Part shown: piece after piece, positions 34,255-43,537 of the stretch
Layout of the letters: every line of letters begins with the position of its first letter
Numbering within the stretch: the stretch's first letter is position 1
Assembly: GCF_003418935.1 (NCBI RefSeq)
Contig: NZ_QVMT01000001.1
Span: 1,153,883 to 1,217,882, forward strand
Reading direction: 5' to 3'
Source: Emticicia sp. C21
Lineage (GTDB): Bacteria; Bacteroidota; Bacteroidia; Cytophagales; Spirosomataceae
Length of the DNA stretch: 64,000 nt
Notes under the pieces: model-generated
Told to the model about the DNA's origin: nothing
The model's input: the letters and a program-made list of their open reading frames with translations, nothing else
Database searches by the model: none
Made by a program: the position numbers and the translations under genes

Positions 34255-35562
34255 TTACACAAACAAATTCAAAACCAAAACGCCCAATAGACCTACTACA
34301 GAAACAATGGTTTCCATCACTGACCAGGTTTTGATGGTGTCTTTGATAGAAAGATTGAAATATTCTTTGAATAACCAGAATCCTCCGTCATTCAGGTGTG
34401 AAAATAATAAACTTCCGGCACCAATCGATAATACCATCAATTCCGGTTTTACGCCTGTCTGGTGTTGAATCAGTGGGGCAAGGATACCTACGGCTGTTAA
34501 ACCTGCCACAGTTGCCGAGCCTACGCATAGGCGTAGCACAGCGGCGATTGTCCAGCCCAATATCAATGGGTTGATATCAAAGCCTTGCAATTGTGCTCCT
34601 ATGTAATCGCTTGTACCACTATCTTTTAATATCTGTTTTAATGCCCCGGCTCCGGCTATAATCAATAATATTCCCGCGCAACTTTTAAAGGCTTCTTCCA
34701 GTTGTTTACTGACTTCTTTAATGTTTTTGCCTTGTTTGATGCCCAATAAATACATGGCTAACAATAAGGAAAGTAACATGCCGACATATGGTTCTGCAAT
34801 CAATAATACTATCTGGTTATCAGGAAAATAACCTTTAATGAAAGAGGTCAAAGTGAGTAATACCACAGGCATTAATGCTACCAGAAGACTCTCTGTCAGG
34901 CTTGGTTGTTTTTCTTTTGGGATAGGCTTTAAATTGAAAAGAGAACTATCAATCTGTGGTTTGTATTTTTTGAGGGTACGTCCGAATATCGGCCCGGCAA
35001 TGGCGATGGCAGGAATGGCTACTATGATACCGTAGATGAGGGTTTGCCCTACATTGGCATTGAGTTGAGACGCAATAGCTGCAGGTGATGGGTGCGGCGG
35101 CAGATACCCGTGTGCTACAGACAGAGCCGAAAGCATCGGGATACCTATATACAAAATAGGCATGCCTGTTGAAACCGCAATAGAGAAAATCAAGGGCACT
35201 ACAATGATGAAACCTGCATTATAAAACAAAGGAATACCGATAATGAAGCCCGCCAAAGCTAACCCCCATTGGAGGTATTTTTTACCAAAAATAGTAATGA
35301 GCGTATCGGTTATGCGTTGGGCGGCACCGCTTTCTGCCACTAATTTACCAAGCATGGCACCGAAACCGATAATCAGAATCAGGTCGCCTAAGGTTCCGCC
35401 TATACCTGTCTGAATGGCCTTGCCAATGGCAGGAACATCCATGCCTGTTGCCAGACCCAGACAAATAGCTATGAGAATGAATGAAATGAAGGTATCGAGT
35501 TTTACAAAAGCTACCAATACTACAAGTGCTACGATAGCAATCAGGGTAAGTACAATAGGCAT
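34255..35562 (-). CDS. GntP family gluconate:H+ symporter-like permease
   Basis: A 435-residue inner-membrane transporter with about 12-13 hydrophobic helices. GAMLGKLVAESGAAQRITDTLI and HGYLPPHPSPAAIASQLNANVG are strong GntP family motifs. Typical substrates are gluconate or related hydroxy acids; the linkage with D-threonine aldolase, RidA and VOC suggests a D-amino acid or hydroxy acid here, an inference. It is the promoter-proximal gene of this minus-strand group. Confidence 0.93.
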   Translation of the reverse strand: MPIVLTLIAIVALVVLVAFVKLDTFISFILIAICLGLATGMDVPAIGKAIQTGIGGTLGDLILIIGFGAMLGKLVAESGAAQRITDTLITIFGKKYLQWGLALAGFIIGIPLFYNAGFIIVVPLIFSIAVSTGMPILYIGIPMLSALSVAHGYLPPHPSPAAIASQLNANVGQTLIYGIIVAIPAIAIAGPIFGRTLKKYKPQIDSSLFNLKPIPKEKQPSLTESLLVALMPVVLLTLTSFIKGYFPDNQIVLLIAEPYVGMLLSLLLAMYLLGIKQGKNIKEVSKQLEEAFKSCAGILLIIAGAGALKQILKDSGTSDYIGAQLQGFDINPLILGWTIAAVLRLCVGSATVAGLTAVGILAPLIQHQTGVKPELMVLSIGAGSLLFSHLNDGGFWLFKEYFNLSIKDTIKTWSVMETIVSVVGLLGVLVLNLFV

Positions 35563-35634
35563 CGGTTAGAATAGATTGAAGGTTTGATGTGCAAGATAAG
35601 TAAAAATGTCTAAAGCACCTATCGCACTTTAAAC

Positions 35635-36900
35635 TCACCCCAATATTTTCCGAACCTCAGCTTCTCCTTCGTTCATGAGTTCAAAAGGCATTACGTGAAG
35701 CACTAAATCTTCGTCGTAGTCGAATACCTCCAGAGGTTGCTGAAAGTTTTCGTTGGCAGGATAAATCAGGAAGAGCTTTCTGGCCTGATACTTTTTGCCG
35801 TAGGCATACATCTGGTATAAGTCGGCTTGCTCTATGCCGTAGTTTTGTTTAGGTTTCGAGCCGTCAATCAGTTTCCATTTGGTGTCGAAAATCCAGATTT
35901 CTCCGGCATGCGTTTCTACCACAATATCAGGGATGAGCCTGAACCGGGCGTTTTCCCTGTGTTTTGATACCAGATGCTTGCGCCTGTCCTGCAATCTTAC
36001 GTGATAATCTGACTGGGCATATTTACAGAAGAGCTTGCCCACATAGTTTTCAAACAAGACTTCCATCGGGAAGAGCAAAGATATTTGTGCATAATTTCCT
36101 GAAAAAGGTAAGAATGATTGCTCATTCAGAAATACCCACGCCCATTGCAGGAGGTTATCGTAACGCTCGAAATGCGGACTAGCAGTAGTACTTCTGGTAA
36201 AATCCTGATTGAGATTGGTTGAAAGACTGATTTCATCGAAAACCGATAGATTCTGCCAGATGCGTTGTATGGTTGGGTTAGAAAAAGAATAGTTTTTCAG
36301 CCGATGTAAACAGCTTTTCAGGATTCTGTTCTGCGGAATATCATGGATAAAATCATCGTATGAGGTAAAGACTGTATGCTGTTTCAGCATATTCTGATGG
36401 ATATTTTCGGCTACTAAAACCTTACCTTTAATAAAGGTTTCGTTGGCTTCTATGGGCTCATAGTTTCTGCCGAGCCCCGCGCTTAATAGTCTTTCCAGTT
36501 CATCTAAGAAAACCTTGACGTAGATTTCCAATAATGGCAGGTTACTGATGGCCAGATGTGCTTTGGCCAGTGCCTGATACGAGGGTATCTTCTGCAGCAT
36601 TTTCAGCAATATGCGTCGGGCTTCTTTGGGGGAATCGGCAGTAGATTTCGGTAGAATTTCTATCTGAATGGTTTCAGAAATGGGTATCAGCCCCACATAG
36701 TTTTTGACTTTTATCTGTTCTTTGCCTCGTTGAGCCGAGTAAGAAAATAAGGTATCATTGGCATAGCCGAATACCAGTTCTTTGATACGAAGAAAGACAT
36801 TGTCTGCAACAAAAATTTCAGCAAAGGAATCCACAGGCGAGTCATAATCACTTGCTTTTTTTATGGTGCCGAATTCTGAGATTACTATGGTTTTTATCAA
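35635..36900 (-). CDS. McrC-like subunit of a 5-methylcytosine restriction system, without McrB
   Basis: A 421-residue protein with the layout of McrC: an N-terminal domain (ISEFGTIKKASDY, KNYVGLIPISETIQIEILPK) and a C-terminal PD-(D/E)xK-type nuclease core (RLIPDIVVETHAG and IWIFDTKWKLIDG, giving D..DxK). McrC normally follows the GTPase McrB that recognises modified DNA. Here no McrB lies on either side. The only available start is a TTG at 36898-36900; the protein looks full length. Either McrB is elsewhere or the gene is a remnant or stand-alone nuclease. Confidence 0.85.
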   Translation of the reverse strand: MIKTIVISEFGTIKKASDYDSPVDSFAEIFVADNVFLRIKELVFGYANDTLFSYSAQRGKEQIKVKNYVGLIPISETIQIEILPKSTADSPKEARRILLKMLQKIPSYQALAKAHLAISNLPLLEIYVKVFLDELERLLSAGLGRNYEPIEANETFIKGKVLVAENIHQNMLKQHTVFTSYDDFIHDIPQNRILKSCLHRLKNYSFSNPTIQRIWQNLSVFDEISLSTNLNQDFTRSTTASPHFERYDNLLQWAWVFLNEQSFLPFSGNYAQISLLFPMEVLFENYVGKLFCKYAQSDYHVRLQDRRKHLVSKHRENARFRLIPDIVVETHAGEIWIFDTKWKLIDGSKPKQNYGIEQADLYQMYAYGKKYQARKLFLIYPANENFQQPLEVFDYDEDLVLHVMPFELMNEGEAEVRKILG

Positions 36901-37191
36901 GGTTTGTGTCTCCTGGATGCTGTCTGGTTTACTAATTTAGGGAATTTTCTTGGAGTTTGCAAGTGCGCGGATTTCGTAGAGGAGCCAGCATGTCGGTGGT
37001 GCGCCTCACGGCTCTATTATTCTCTTATTTATTTAACTATGATTAAGACTATATTCATTCGTCTTCTTCTTTACCAAATTCTCACTCCCCACTTCATGCG
37101 TAACCATTTACCCGCCATTCTATAACATCTAGCATAACCATATACTTAAGGCTACTGGCATAGACTTTGGGCGTTTCAGCGAAAAAAGATT

Positions 37192-38025
37192 ATGGAGCAG
37201 AGTAAAGACAATAAAATGATTCCGATGACATCGGTGGATAGTGGAAAACTTCGGGAGGTGGCGCCTGATGTGGCTTATTTTACCAATCAGATTGTGAACC
37301 TGATTATGATTGGGAAACCTGATAGCTCGTGGGTATTGGTAGATGCAGGCATGCCTCAATCAGGTGAAGAAATCATTGAGGCAGTTGAACTACGATATGG
37401 CAAAAATAATCCGCCATCGGCTATTATATTAACGCATGGGCATTTTGACCACGTGGGTAGTATTGTCTATCTGCTTTCCAAATGGCGTGTGCCTGTTTAT
37501 GCTCATTTGCTGGAATTTCCTTTTTTGACGGGTCAGCAGGCTTATCCTGAACCTGATACTTCGGTAGAGGGTGGTTTAATTGCAAAAATATCATTCTTAT
37601 TTCCACACGAACCCATTAATATTCAGGAAGCTTTACAAAGCTTACCGGCCAATGGCAAAGTTCCGCAGTTGCCTGACTGGCAATGGATTCATGTGCCCGG
37701 ACATTCACCCGGACAAATTGCTCTTTTTCGAAAAGAAGATGGACTACTGATTTCTGCCGATGCCTTTGTAACGGTGAAACAGGATTCTTTGTATAAAGTG
37801 CTTACGCAGGAAGAAGAAGTGAGTGGCCCTCCGGTCTATTTAACTACCGATTGGGCGGCGGCCTATCAATCAGTCAAACGATTGGCACAGTTGAATCCTG
37901 AAACAGTTATCTCCGGGCATGGCACAGCTATGCAGAGTGAAGAATTAAAAAGAGGGTTGGATGAATTAATTGCTCATTGGGATGAGGTGGCGTTACCAGA
38001 GCATGGTAAATGGGTAAAAGCTTAA
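37192..38025 (+). CDS. Metallo-beta-lactamase-fold hydrolase
   Basis: A 277-residue MBL-fold enzyme. ILTHGHFDHVGS carries the HxHxDH motif (H82, H84, D86, H87); the further ligands lie in VPGHSPGQIALF and ISADAFV, and ISGHGTAM near the end supplies the last histidine. No signal peptide. The arrangement fits glyoxalase-II-like or quorum-lactonase-like hydrolases; the substrate is unknown. It is divergent from the McrC gene with a 291-bp gap that holds no gene. Confidence 0.93.
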   Translation: MEQSKDNKMIPMTSVDSGKLREVAPDVAYFTNQIVNLIMIGKPDSSWVLVDAGMPQSGEEIIEAVELRYGKNNPPSAIILTHGHFDHVGSIVYLLSKWRVPVYAHLLEFPFLTGQQAYPEPDTSVEGGLIAKISFLFPHEPINIQEALQSLPANGKVPQLPDWQWIHVPGHSPGQIALFRKEDGLLISADAFVTVKQDSLYKVLTQEEEVSGPPVYLTTDWAAAYQSVKRLAQLNPETVISGHGTAMQSEELKRGLDELIAHWDEVALPEHGKWVKA

Positions 38026-38036
38026 TCTAGTAAACT

Positions 38037-38088
38037 AAAAAATCCTTTCGTAAAAAAGCTAGTATAGCGTTTTCACAAAAGGATTTTT
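38037..38088. terminator. Terminator between convergent MBL and histidine kinase genes
   Basis: AAAAAATCCTTT and AAAAGGATTTTT form the outer stem; the loop holds a smaller AGCTAGTATAGC pairing. T-tracts are present on both strands, so both convergent genes may use it. Confidence 0.75.
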
Positions 38089-38106
38089 CTTTAAATCTAC
38101 CTATAA

Positions 38107-39636
38107 TTAAATCCTACCACTATACTTAGCAATCTTCATATACAATTCCTTTGGATTGAAAGGCTTGGTTACGTAGTCGTTCATGCCTACATTAAAGGCT
38201 CTGTCCTGATTATTGAGGGTAGCCGAGGCAGTCAGGGCAATAATTGGTATCTCTGCCCCTGTTTCGCGTATCTTCTCTACTGCCGTGTAGCCATCCATTT
38301 CGGGCATCAGTAAGTCCATCAGAATCAAATCATATTCATTCTTTTTAAACTTATCTATCGCTACCAGACCATTGTCTGCGGTATCGTAGGTAACTTTCCA
38401 TTTATCAAGAAACTTGGTAGCTACTTTGATGTTTACAAAGTAATCATCTACCAGCAATAGCTTTACACCTTCCAGACTTACGTCCTCATTTTCTGTCTCC
38501 GATAAAGCGATGGCCATCTGTTGTTTAACAGTGGTACCTATTCTTAAATCCAGGGTAAATGAAAACTGTGCACCTTTACCCTCTTCACTTTCGAGCTCAA
38601 TATCACTGCCGTGCAATTGCACTAGTTTTTTACTGATTACAAGGCCCAAGCCTGTGCCGCCAAATTTACGGGTAGTCTCAGAATTGGCCTGCGTAAATCT
38701 TTCAAAAATGAGTTTCTGCTTTTCCGGAGAAATCCCGATTCCAGTGTCTTTTACTGAGAAATAAATGCTTACATGTTCAGCATTTTTCTTCATCACAGAT
38801 ACCTCAATGGTTACGCTACCGTTGATAGTAAACTTCACGGCGTTGGAGACCAGATTGTTTAATACCTGTGCGATTCTCAGCGGGTCGCCGATTAAAGTAT
38901 TCGGAATATCGTCGTCGAGCATCAGTTTAATTCTGTTGCTCTTTTCTTCGGCTTTTACCTGATTGGCTTTCTTCACATTAGATACCAGCAATTTCAGATC
39001 AAAAGGCACCTCTTCCAGGTCTACTTTCCCGGCTTCAATCTTACTGAAATCCAAAATATCATTAATCAACATGTGCAGGTTTTCGGCTGAAAAATGCAAG
39101 GTTTTCAGGTTTTCCATCACCGATGGTGTCTGTTCTTCCTGTTGCATGAGGTACGTAAGACCGATAATGGCATTCAGCGGTGTTCTGATTTCGTGGCTCA
39201 TCATTGAGAGGAACTCAGATTTAGCCTGTGTAGCGTTTTCGGCTACTTCTTTGGCATGAATCAATTCAGCTTCAATCTGTTTCCTGACCTGTATCTGGCG
39301 TTGAAGCACATCGACCAATGATGATAGATTTCTGTCATCCACTTCACCCAATTCACCACTTTCAGGGGTTTCCAGCAAATAAATGGCCTCAATCAGTTTT
39401 TCAACTGACTGACGGCGCTGGGTTATCTCACTTTTTAATTTCTGATTGATTTCGTAATATTCTACTTCGTTTAAAGATGCCGAGTGTTCTGATAATTCTT
39501 TATCGCGGTCGAAACTATGGTACGAATCGTTGACAACTTTTATAAAACTCTGAAATGCCTCATGTTGAAGGCATTCTTCCGACAGATATTTCTTTAATTG
39601 TTTAGCAAGTAGTTTATGTAAATTCTCAAGCTCCAT
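38107..39636 (-). CDS. Hybrid histidine kinase with C-terminal receiver
   Basis: A 509-residue soluble kinase. Residues 1-135 are helical and coiled coil, with no membrane helix or sensor domain. HisKA has H148 in SMMSHEIRTPLNAIIG; the ATPase domain shows NNLVSNAVKFT, DTGIGISPEKQ and FGGTGLGLVISKKL. The receiver (about 390-509) has phosphoacceptor D441 in LILMDLLMPEMDG and K491 in YVTKPFNP. It starts 3 bp after the FIST gene, which probably supplies the sensory input. Confidence 0.95.
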   Translation of the reverse strand: MELENLHKLLAKQLKKYLSEECLQHEAFQSFIKVVNDSYHSFDRDKELSEHSASLNEVEYYEINQKLKSEITQRRQSVEKLIEAIYLLETPESGELGEVDDRNLSSLVDVLQRQIQVRKQIEAELIHAKEVAENATQAKSEFLSMMSHEIRTPLNAIIGLTYLMQQEEQTPSVMENLKTLHFSAENLHMLINDILDFSKIEAGKVDLEEVPFDLKLLVSNVKKANQVKAEEKSNRIKLMLDDDIPNTLIGDPLRIAQVLNNLVSNAVKFTINGSVTIEVSVMKKNAEHVSIYFSVKDTGIGISPEKQKLIFERFTQANSETTRKFGGTGLGLVISKKLVQLHGSDIELESEEGKGAQFSFTLDLRIGTTVKQQMAIALSETENEDVSLEGVKLLLVDDYFVNIKVATKFLDKWKVTYDTADNGLVAIDKFKKNEYDLILMDLLMPEMDGYTAVEKIRETGAEIPIIALTASATLNNQDRAFNVGMNDYVTKPFNPKELYMKIAKYSGRI

Positions 39637-39639
39637 TGG

Positions 39640-40779
39640 TTAATTTTCTGAAAAGGTAGTGATTGTCATGGTCTGATTATGCAATTCGCATTGCGCACTC
39701 GGATGAAGCGGTGAAATCTCACCATACGAATAGAAACCAGTCATGACCGTATCTTTACCGAAAACTTCTCTGGCGGCTTCTACTTCTTCTTCCGTACGCT
39801 GTCCTAAAACCAGTTTTCGGCCTACGCAACTCACCAATAAGGCAAGTTCAGGCGATTGCTTCATGTTTTTAATGGAACTCTGGGCAGCTGTAGAGGAAGC
39901 ATCTACCAGATGGTCGAAATTGGCTTTCATAAATCTTACCATCGCACCTTTGGGTAGTTCTCCTGCAAAAGTCATACTTTTATTTTCTTCATCAATCGTC
40001 AGAATCGTCCGTACAATCGGTTCTGAATCTGGTTTTACCCGCATCGAAAGCGGGAATAGTAACGCAGCACCGGGTAATTCTTTGGCATATTTACCCAGAT
40101 ACTCTTTATACAAATCAAGAGCGGCTTTATCGCCTATTTTATACAATACATTGTATTCCGACTCCGTCACTTCTCTTTCAGGGCCGAAAACATCCCATCC
40201 ACCCATCGTGCCATGACCTATTTTGAGGTCTTTGCCGTAGAGGCCAATACCCACAATGCGGCCCTCGGTAGGTTGCTCGTTTAGGCCTACCAATGTTTTT
40301 TCAAAGCGACCTGCATCACCTGCCAAACCACCCGAAATCGGTATTTCGTGATTAGTAGCTATATTCAGCGCTTCAATCAGCTTGCTGCCATTTACCTTGC
40401 CTCCATCCGAGATTATCAGAATAGCAGCTAAATCATCGCCTTTTAAATTGCGGGCAATGGTTTCTCCGGCTACAAAACTCTCTGTATGGTCGTGAATATC
40501 AATTTTGGTGGTTTTAACGATAGTCTTGTCAAATTCTACGGCTGTTACAATGATAGAGTCGTCGTGCACACTATCGTCGTATATTTCGCCAGAAGTAGAA
40601 TTGATAATAATCTCAGCAGCCGGATATTCCTGGTGTAGGTATGGATAAGGATCGTTCGATTCCAATAATTTTCTTTCGCCAAAAGCCAGTACTAACTGGG
40701 CCTTTGCTGCCGAGAAATTTTCTTCTTTTGATAATTCTTTCCAGTTGTCACCAACAAATTTAGTTTGACGTATTTTCAT
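39640..40779 (-). CDS. FIST (N + C) domain sensory protein
   Basis: A 379-residue cytoplasmic protein of the FIST family: the N-terminal FIST domain (LAFGERKLLESND, AAEIIINSTSGEIYDDSV, LAAILIISDGGKVNGSKLIEALN, ISGGLAGDAGRFEKT) and the FIST C-terminal domain ending VMTGFYSYGEISPLHPSAQCELHNQTMTITTF. FIST domains are proposed small-ligand (possibly amino acid) sensors. It lies directly upstream of the hybrid kinase with a 3-bp gap, so the two are co-translated. Confidence 0.93.
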   Translation of the reverse strand: MKIRQTKFVGDNWKELSKEENFSAAKAQLVLAFGERKLLESNDPYPYLHQEYPAAEIIINSTSGEIYDDSVHDDSIIVTAVEFDKTIVKTTKIDIHDHTESFVAGETIARNLKGDDLAAILIISDGGKVNGSKLIEALNIATNHEIPISGGLAGDAGRFEKTLVGLNEQPTEGRIVGIGLYGKDLKIGHGTMGGWDVFGPEREVTESEYNVLYKIGDKAALDLYKEYLGKYAKELPGAALLFPLSMRVKPDSEPIVRTILTIDEENKSMTFAGELPKGAMVRFMKANFDHLVDASSTAAQSSIKNMKQSPELALLVSCVGRKLVLGQRTEEEVEAAREVFGKDTVMTGFYSYGEISPLHPSAQCELHNQTMTITTFSEN

Positions 40780-40978
40780 TAGGTTGTATTTTTCTAAATT
40801 TATTGGGCAAAGATTATACTAGTTTTAAAAAAAACAGAAGAATCAGACATTAAAAATCAGATTCAGCCAAATTGTTTAACAAATGACTATTTTTAATATA
40901 GATTAATTAAACACAAGTACACATATGACTATATAGAAAACTTATGCCAAACTACCCCTATACGAAATATTTATTTTC

Positions 40979-42046
40979 TCAGAGGCTCATTGTCCCTTTA
41001 TCAATCTTAATCACAAAGCTTTTTCCGCCGACAGCATCAATGGCAGCGGCTACTTTCTCAGGGTTGTTTGGCGCATACACAAACATACATCCCCCTCCAC
41101 CTGAGCCGTTAATTTTTCCACCTAATGCGCCTGCTTCTATGGCTGCTGAAAGCATACGTTCGATTTTTGGGGTTGAGATGCCTAATAAATCTCTCAGAAT
41201 ACCATGATGTTCTGATAATAAGGCACCCACCTTCGCATCTGTCATTGCCTGATTTCTGAATAATTCCAGCGCTTCGGTCAGAATATCACGGTTTCTTAGT
41301 GTTCCGCTTAGCAATTCATACTCGTCTCCACTTAATACTTCTTTTAATTGCTCTTTATCAGCTGTTTCAAAAGTATGCAATGAGAAATTGGGTAAATGCT
41401 GTTTTATCTTTTCAATTAAATCTAAGCGTGCAAATTTGGCACGTTTTAATACACCGATAGTATCTTTTGGTTCGAGGGAATCAGCCAGGACAAACGCACC
41501 CAGATTGGGTTGCAATGCCTCTGCTGTTACTTTTGGTTCAAACTCCAGATAGACGGCATTGCCTATGGCTGTTGACAGGTGATCCATCATCCCACCCGGT
41601 TCGTTAAATTCCACTATTTCAGCTACAAAAGCCAGTTCTCCTAGTTCCTGTTCGGTAAATTCATAAGGATTATCAGCCATTTTAGACAAGAAATGAATCC
41701 AGGTAACTAATAAGGCCGATGAACTTGAGGTGCCCGAATTGATAGGAATATTGCCATTGACGGTACATTCTATGCCTTTCGAAAAGCGCAGGCCTTTATC
41801 AATCAATACATTATAGCCGCTTCTGAAATAATCGCGTTTTTCGATATAAGGTAATCGGCTGTCTGAAACCTCCATCTGTAGTTCTGAAGCAATATCCGGC
41901 AGGTGGATAATGATTTTGTTGTCGTTCCGATGTTCTCCTTTGATTTGTACTCGACGGGAAATAGCCGCTGCAATAACCGGTAGTCCTAAATAATCCTGAT
42001 GTTCACCAAAAAGGCATATCCTGCCCGGAGTAGAGATAGTTAGCAT
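40979..42046 (-). CDS. GHMP family sugar kinase (galactokinase-like)
   Basis: A 355-residue kinase. TPGRICLFGEHQDYLGLPVIAAAI is the N-terminal galactokinase-type signature, NIPINSGTSSSSALLVTWI is the GHMP ATP-binding loop and KINGSGGGGCMFVYA the third motif. It phosphorylates galactose or a related sugar or polyol; no galT or galE lies near. The start at 42046 is set by the homology; a longer frame to 42166 would translate part of a repeat arm and is rejected. Confidence 0.9.
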   Translation of the reverse strand: MLTISTPGRICLFGEHQDYLGLPVIAAAISRRVQIKGEHRNDNKIIIHLPDIASELQMEVSDSRLPYIEKRDYFRSGYNVLIDKGLRFSKGIECTVNGNIPINSGTSSSSALLVTWIHFLSKMADNPYEFTEQELGELAFVAEIVEFNEPGGMMDHLSTAIGNAVYLEFEPKVTAEALQPNLGAFVLADSLEPKDTIGVLKRAKFARLDLIEKIKQHLPNFSLHTFETADKEQLKEVLSGDEYELLSGTLRNRDILTEALELFRNQAMTDAKVGALLSEHHGILRDLLGISTPKIERMLSAAIEAGALGGKINGSGGGGCMFVYAPNNPEKVAAAIDAVGGKSFVIKIDKGTMSL

Positions 42047-42069
42047 GTTATGAATGTGGTAGTGTTGAC

Positions 42070-42116
42070 TATATTGTTTTTCTCGTAGAGACGCCATGCA
42101 TCGCGCGGCGAACCGA
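42070..42116. repeat. Partial GTAGAGACG repeat arm
   Basis: TTTTTCTCGTAGAGACGCCATGCA is followed by CGCGCGGCGAACCGATC. The left edge is that of the GTAGAGACG elements and the inner part matches the arm of copy 5 (54607). No opposite arm is present nearby, so this is a solo or truncated arm. It sits 24 bp upstream of the GHMP kinase start. Confidence 0.7.
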
Positions 42117-42328
42117 TCATCTTTACAAAAGAACATTAATTCTTGACTTAAAGACAAAAATAGCAAAAAGAGAAAGCCTCCAACTATTTCAAATAGAATA
42201 TTAACAAATCTTCTTGTAGTTTATCATCTCTATAGGATTTATAGAATTTTTATTTTACTATATCGATTAAAAGTAGTTATATTGTATTTTCACTACAGAA
42301 TACCTACTACTTATCTTATAAATACTTT

Positions 42329-43102
42329 ATGAAAAAGGTTGTTGTTTTCTTCTTGACTGTTTCTAGTCTATTAGAATTACACGCACAAACGAATTATCAT
42401 CACAATGTTATCTGGGGGCGATTGGTACTGGCAGATACCATCAATAAAAACCTGCGGGTAGAAATGCTGCTGCAACACCGCCGACAAAATCTTGAAGAAA
42501 ATGATTTGAATGTATTTGCAGCAAACCAGTTTAATAGTTACTGGCCGTGGTTGCATTATACCCTTACCCCCACTACTAAAATATCTTTCTCTCCAATCGG
42601 CTATTTTGAAAGTTGGATATTGATTGCCCAACCCTCTAATGTGCATAAAGAACCGATAAAAGAATGGCGGGTTTCAGCTAGGATAGAACAGGAAACTAGG
42701 GTAAAATACTTTAATCTATTCAATCGCTACGGTCTCGAATACCGCCAGAGAGATTTATTAAATAATGGCATTTTTCAGCCAAACTTCCGGGCTAGATATA
42801 TGGTGCGATTGGAAAAACCAATTTATTTCAATCGTTTAAAAAGACCTGTTACGGCTGTGCTGAATGATGAAATCTTTATCCAGTTTGGCAAGGCTGTGCG
42901 GGGGAACCCTAATATATTTGATCAGAATCGGGTCTATGCCGGGTTAAACTATACTTTTTCGCCCTATATAAAAGGTAGTCTGGGCTATGTATGGGGTATT
43001 CAGGAACGGAACTCAGGTAAAGAAATTGATTATTATAATTTTCTTTGGGCGATTGTTACGGTGGATAATGTGAGTAGCATATTCAAAAAGCGCAGAACAT
43101 GA
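42329..43102 (+). CDS. DUF2490 family outer-membrane beta-barrel protein
   Basis: A 257-residue exported protein; signal peptide about 1-19 (LHAQ). Alternating hydrophobic/polar strands, the HNVIWGRLVLADTINKNLRVEMLLQHRRQ opening and a final IVTVDNVSSIFKKRRT match DUF2490, a small barrel family of Bacteroidota. It is expected in the outer membrane; the function is not known. Confidence 0.88.
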   Translation: MKKVVVFFLTVSSLLELHAQTNYHHNVIWGRLVLADTINKNLRVEMLLQHRRQNLEENDLNVFAANQFNSYWPWLHYTLTPTTKISFSPIGYFESWILIAQPSNVHKEPIKEWRVSARIEQETRVKYFNLFNRYGLEYRQRDLLNNGIFQPNFRARYMVRLEKPIYFNRLKRPVTAVLNDEIFIQFGKAVRGNPNIFDQNRVYAGLNYTFSPYIKGSLGYVWGIQERNSGKEIDYYNFLWAIVTVDNVSSIFKKRRT

Positions 43103-43124
43103 TTCTAATATCTATTATTATTAG

Positions 43125-43154
43125 AATAGCCCATCAAATCTGACGGGCTATTTT
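43125..43154 (+). terminator. Terminator of the DUF2490 gene
   Basis: AATAGCCC and GGGCTATT pair around a TCA/TGA inner stem, followed by TTT. It lies 22 bp after the stop codon and just before the convergent Cys-rich gene. Confidence 0.75.
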
Positions 43155-43166
43155 AACTAATCTATT

Positions 43167-43391
43167 TTACTTGCTACCACTTGGTGTACTGGAGCAACTT
43201 GTTTTCTTACATTCAGGTGTAACCGGACAATCTTTTTTAGCACAATCCGGGTCAGTTGAGCAACAGGCTTTCACGCTCTCTTTTTTAGCCAAAGCCTTTT
43301 TGGAAGTTTTTTTGGTTCCACCATTGTCTGCATAAACTGCCACACTTATCATAATCATTGAGCAAATGATACTAAAAAATATTTTTTTCAT
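43167..43391 (-). CDS. Small secreted Cys/Lys-rich protein
   Basis: A 74-residue protein not recognised as a named family. Residues 1-20 are a signal peptide (ISVAVYA), then a lysine-rich part and six cysteines as CCSTDPDC, KKDC, PEC and SC. The cysteine spacing suggests a metal-binding or disulphide-linked periplasmic peptide. It precedes a second Cys-rich protein and the arsenic genes, so a metalloid role is possible, by context only. Confidence 0.7.
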   Translation of the reverse strand: MKKIFFSIICSMIMISVAVYADNGGTKKTSKKALAKKESVKACCSTDPDCAKKDCPVTPECKKTSCSSTPSGSK

Positions 43392-43537
43392 TTCTGTATT
43401 TATTTTGAATGTTTGAATTGATTTAAAATGACTGTTTTTCTTTTCAGATTAGCCATAGGTTCTCCATGTCTGAAGTATACTGCCTCAGACTTTTTTTGAA
43501 TAGCGGTAATCTTAAAGAAATAAATTAACAGGGAATT

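Noticed and set aside
36904..37125. 73-codon frame between the McrC and MBL genes, tested as an McrB remnant
   Set aside because: Neither strand shows GTPase motifs; nothing supports a McrB fragment.
42047..42166. Longer N-terminus for the GHMP kinase
   Set aside because: It would translate a partial repeat arm; the family signature begins right after the ATG at 42046.
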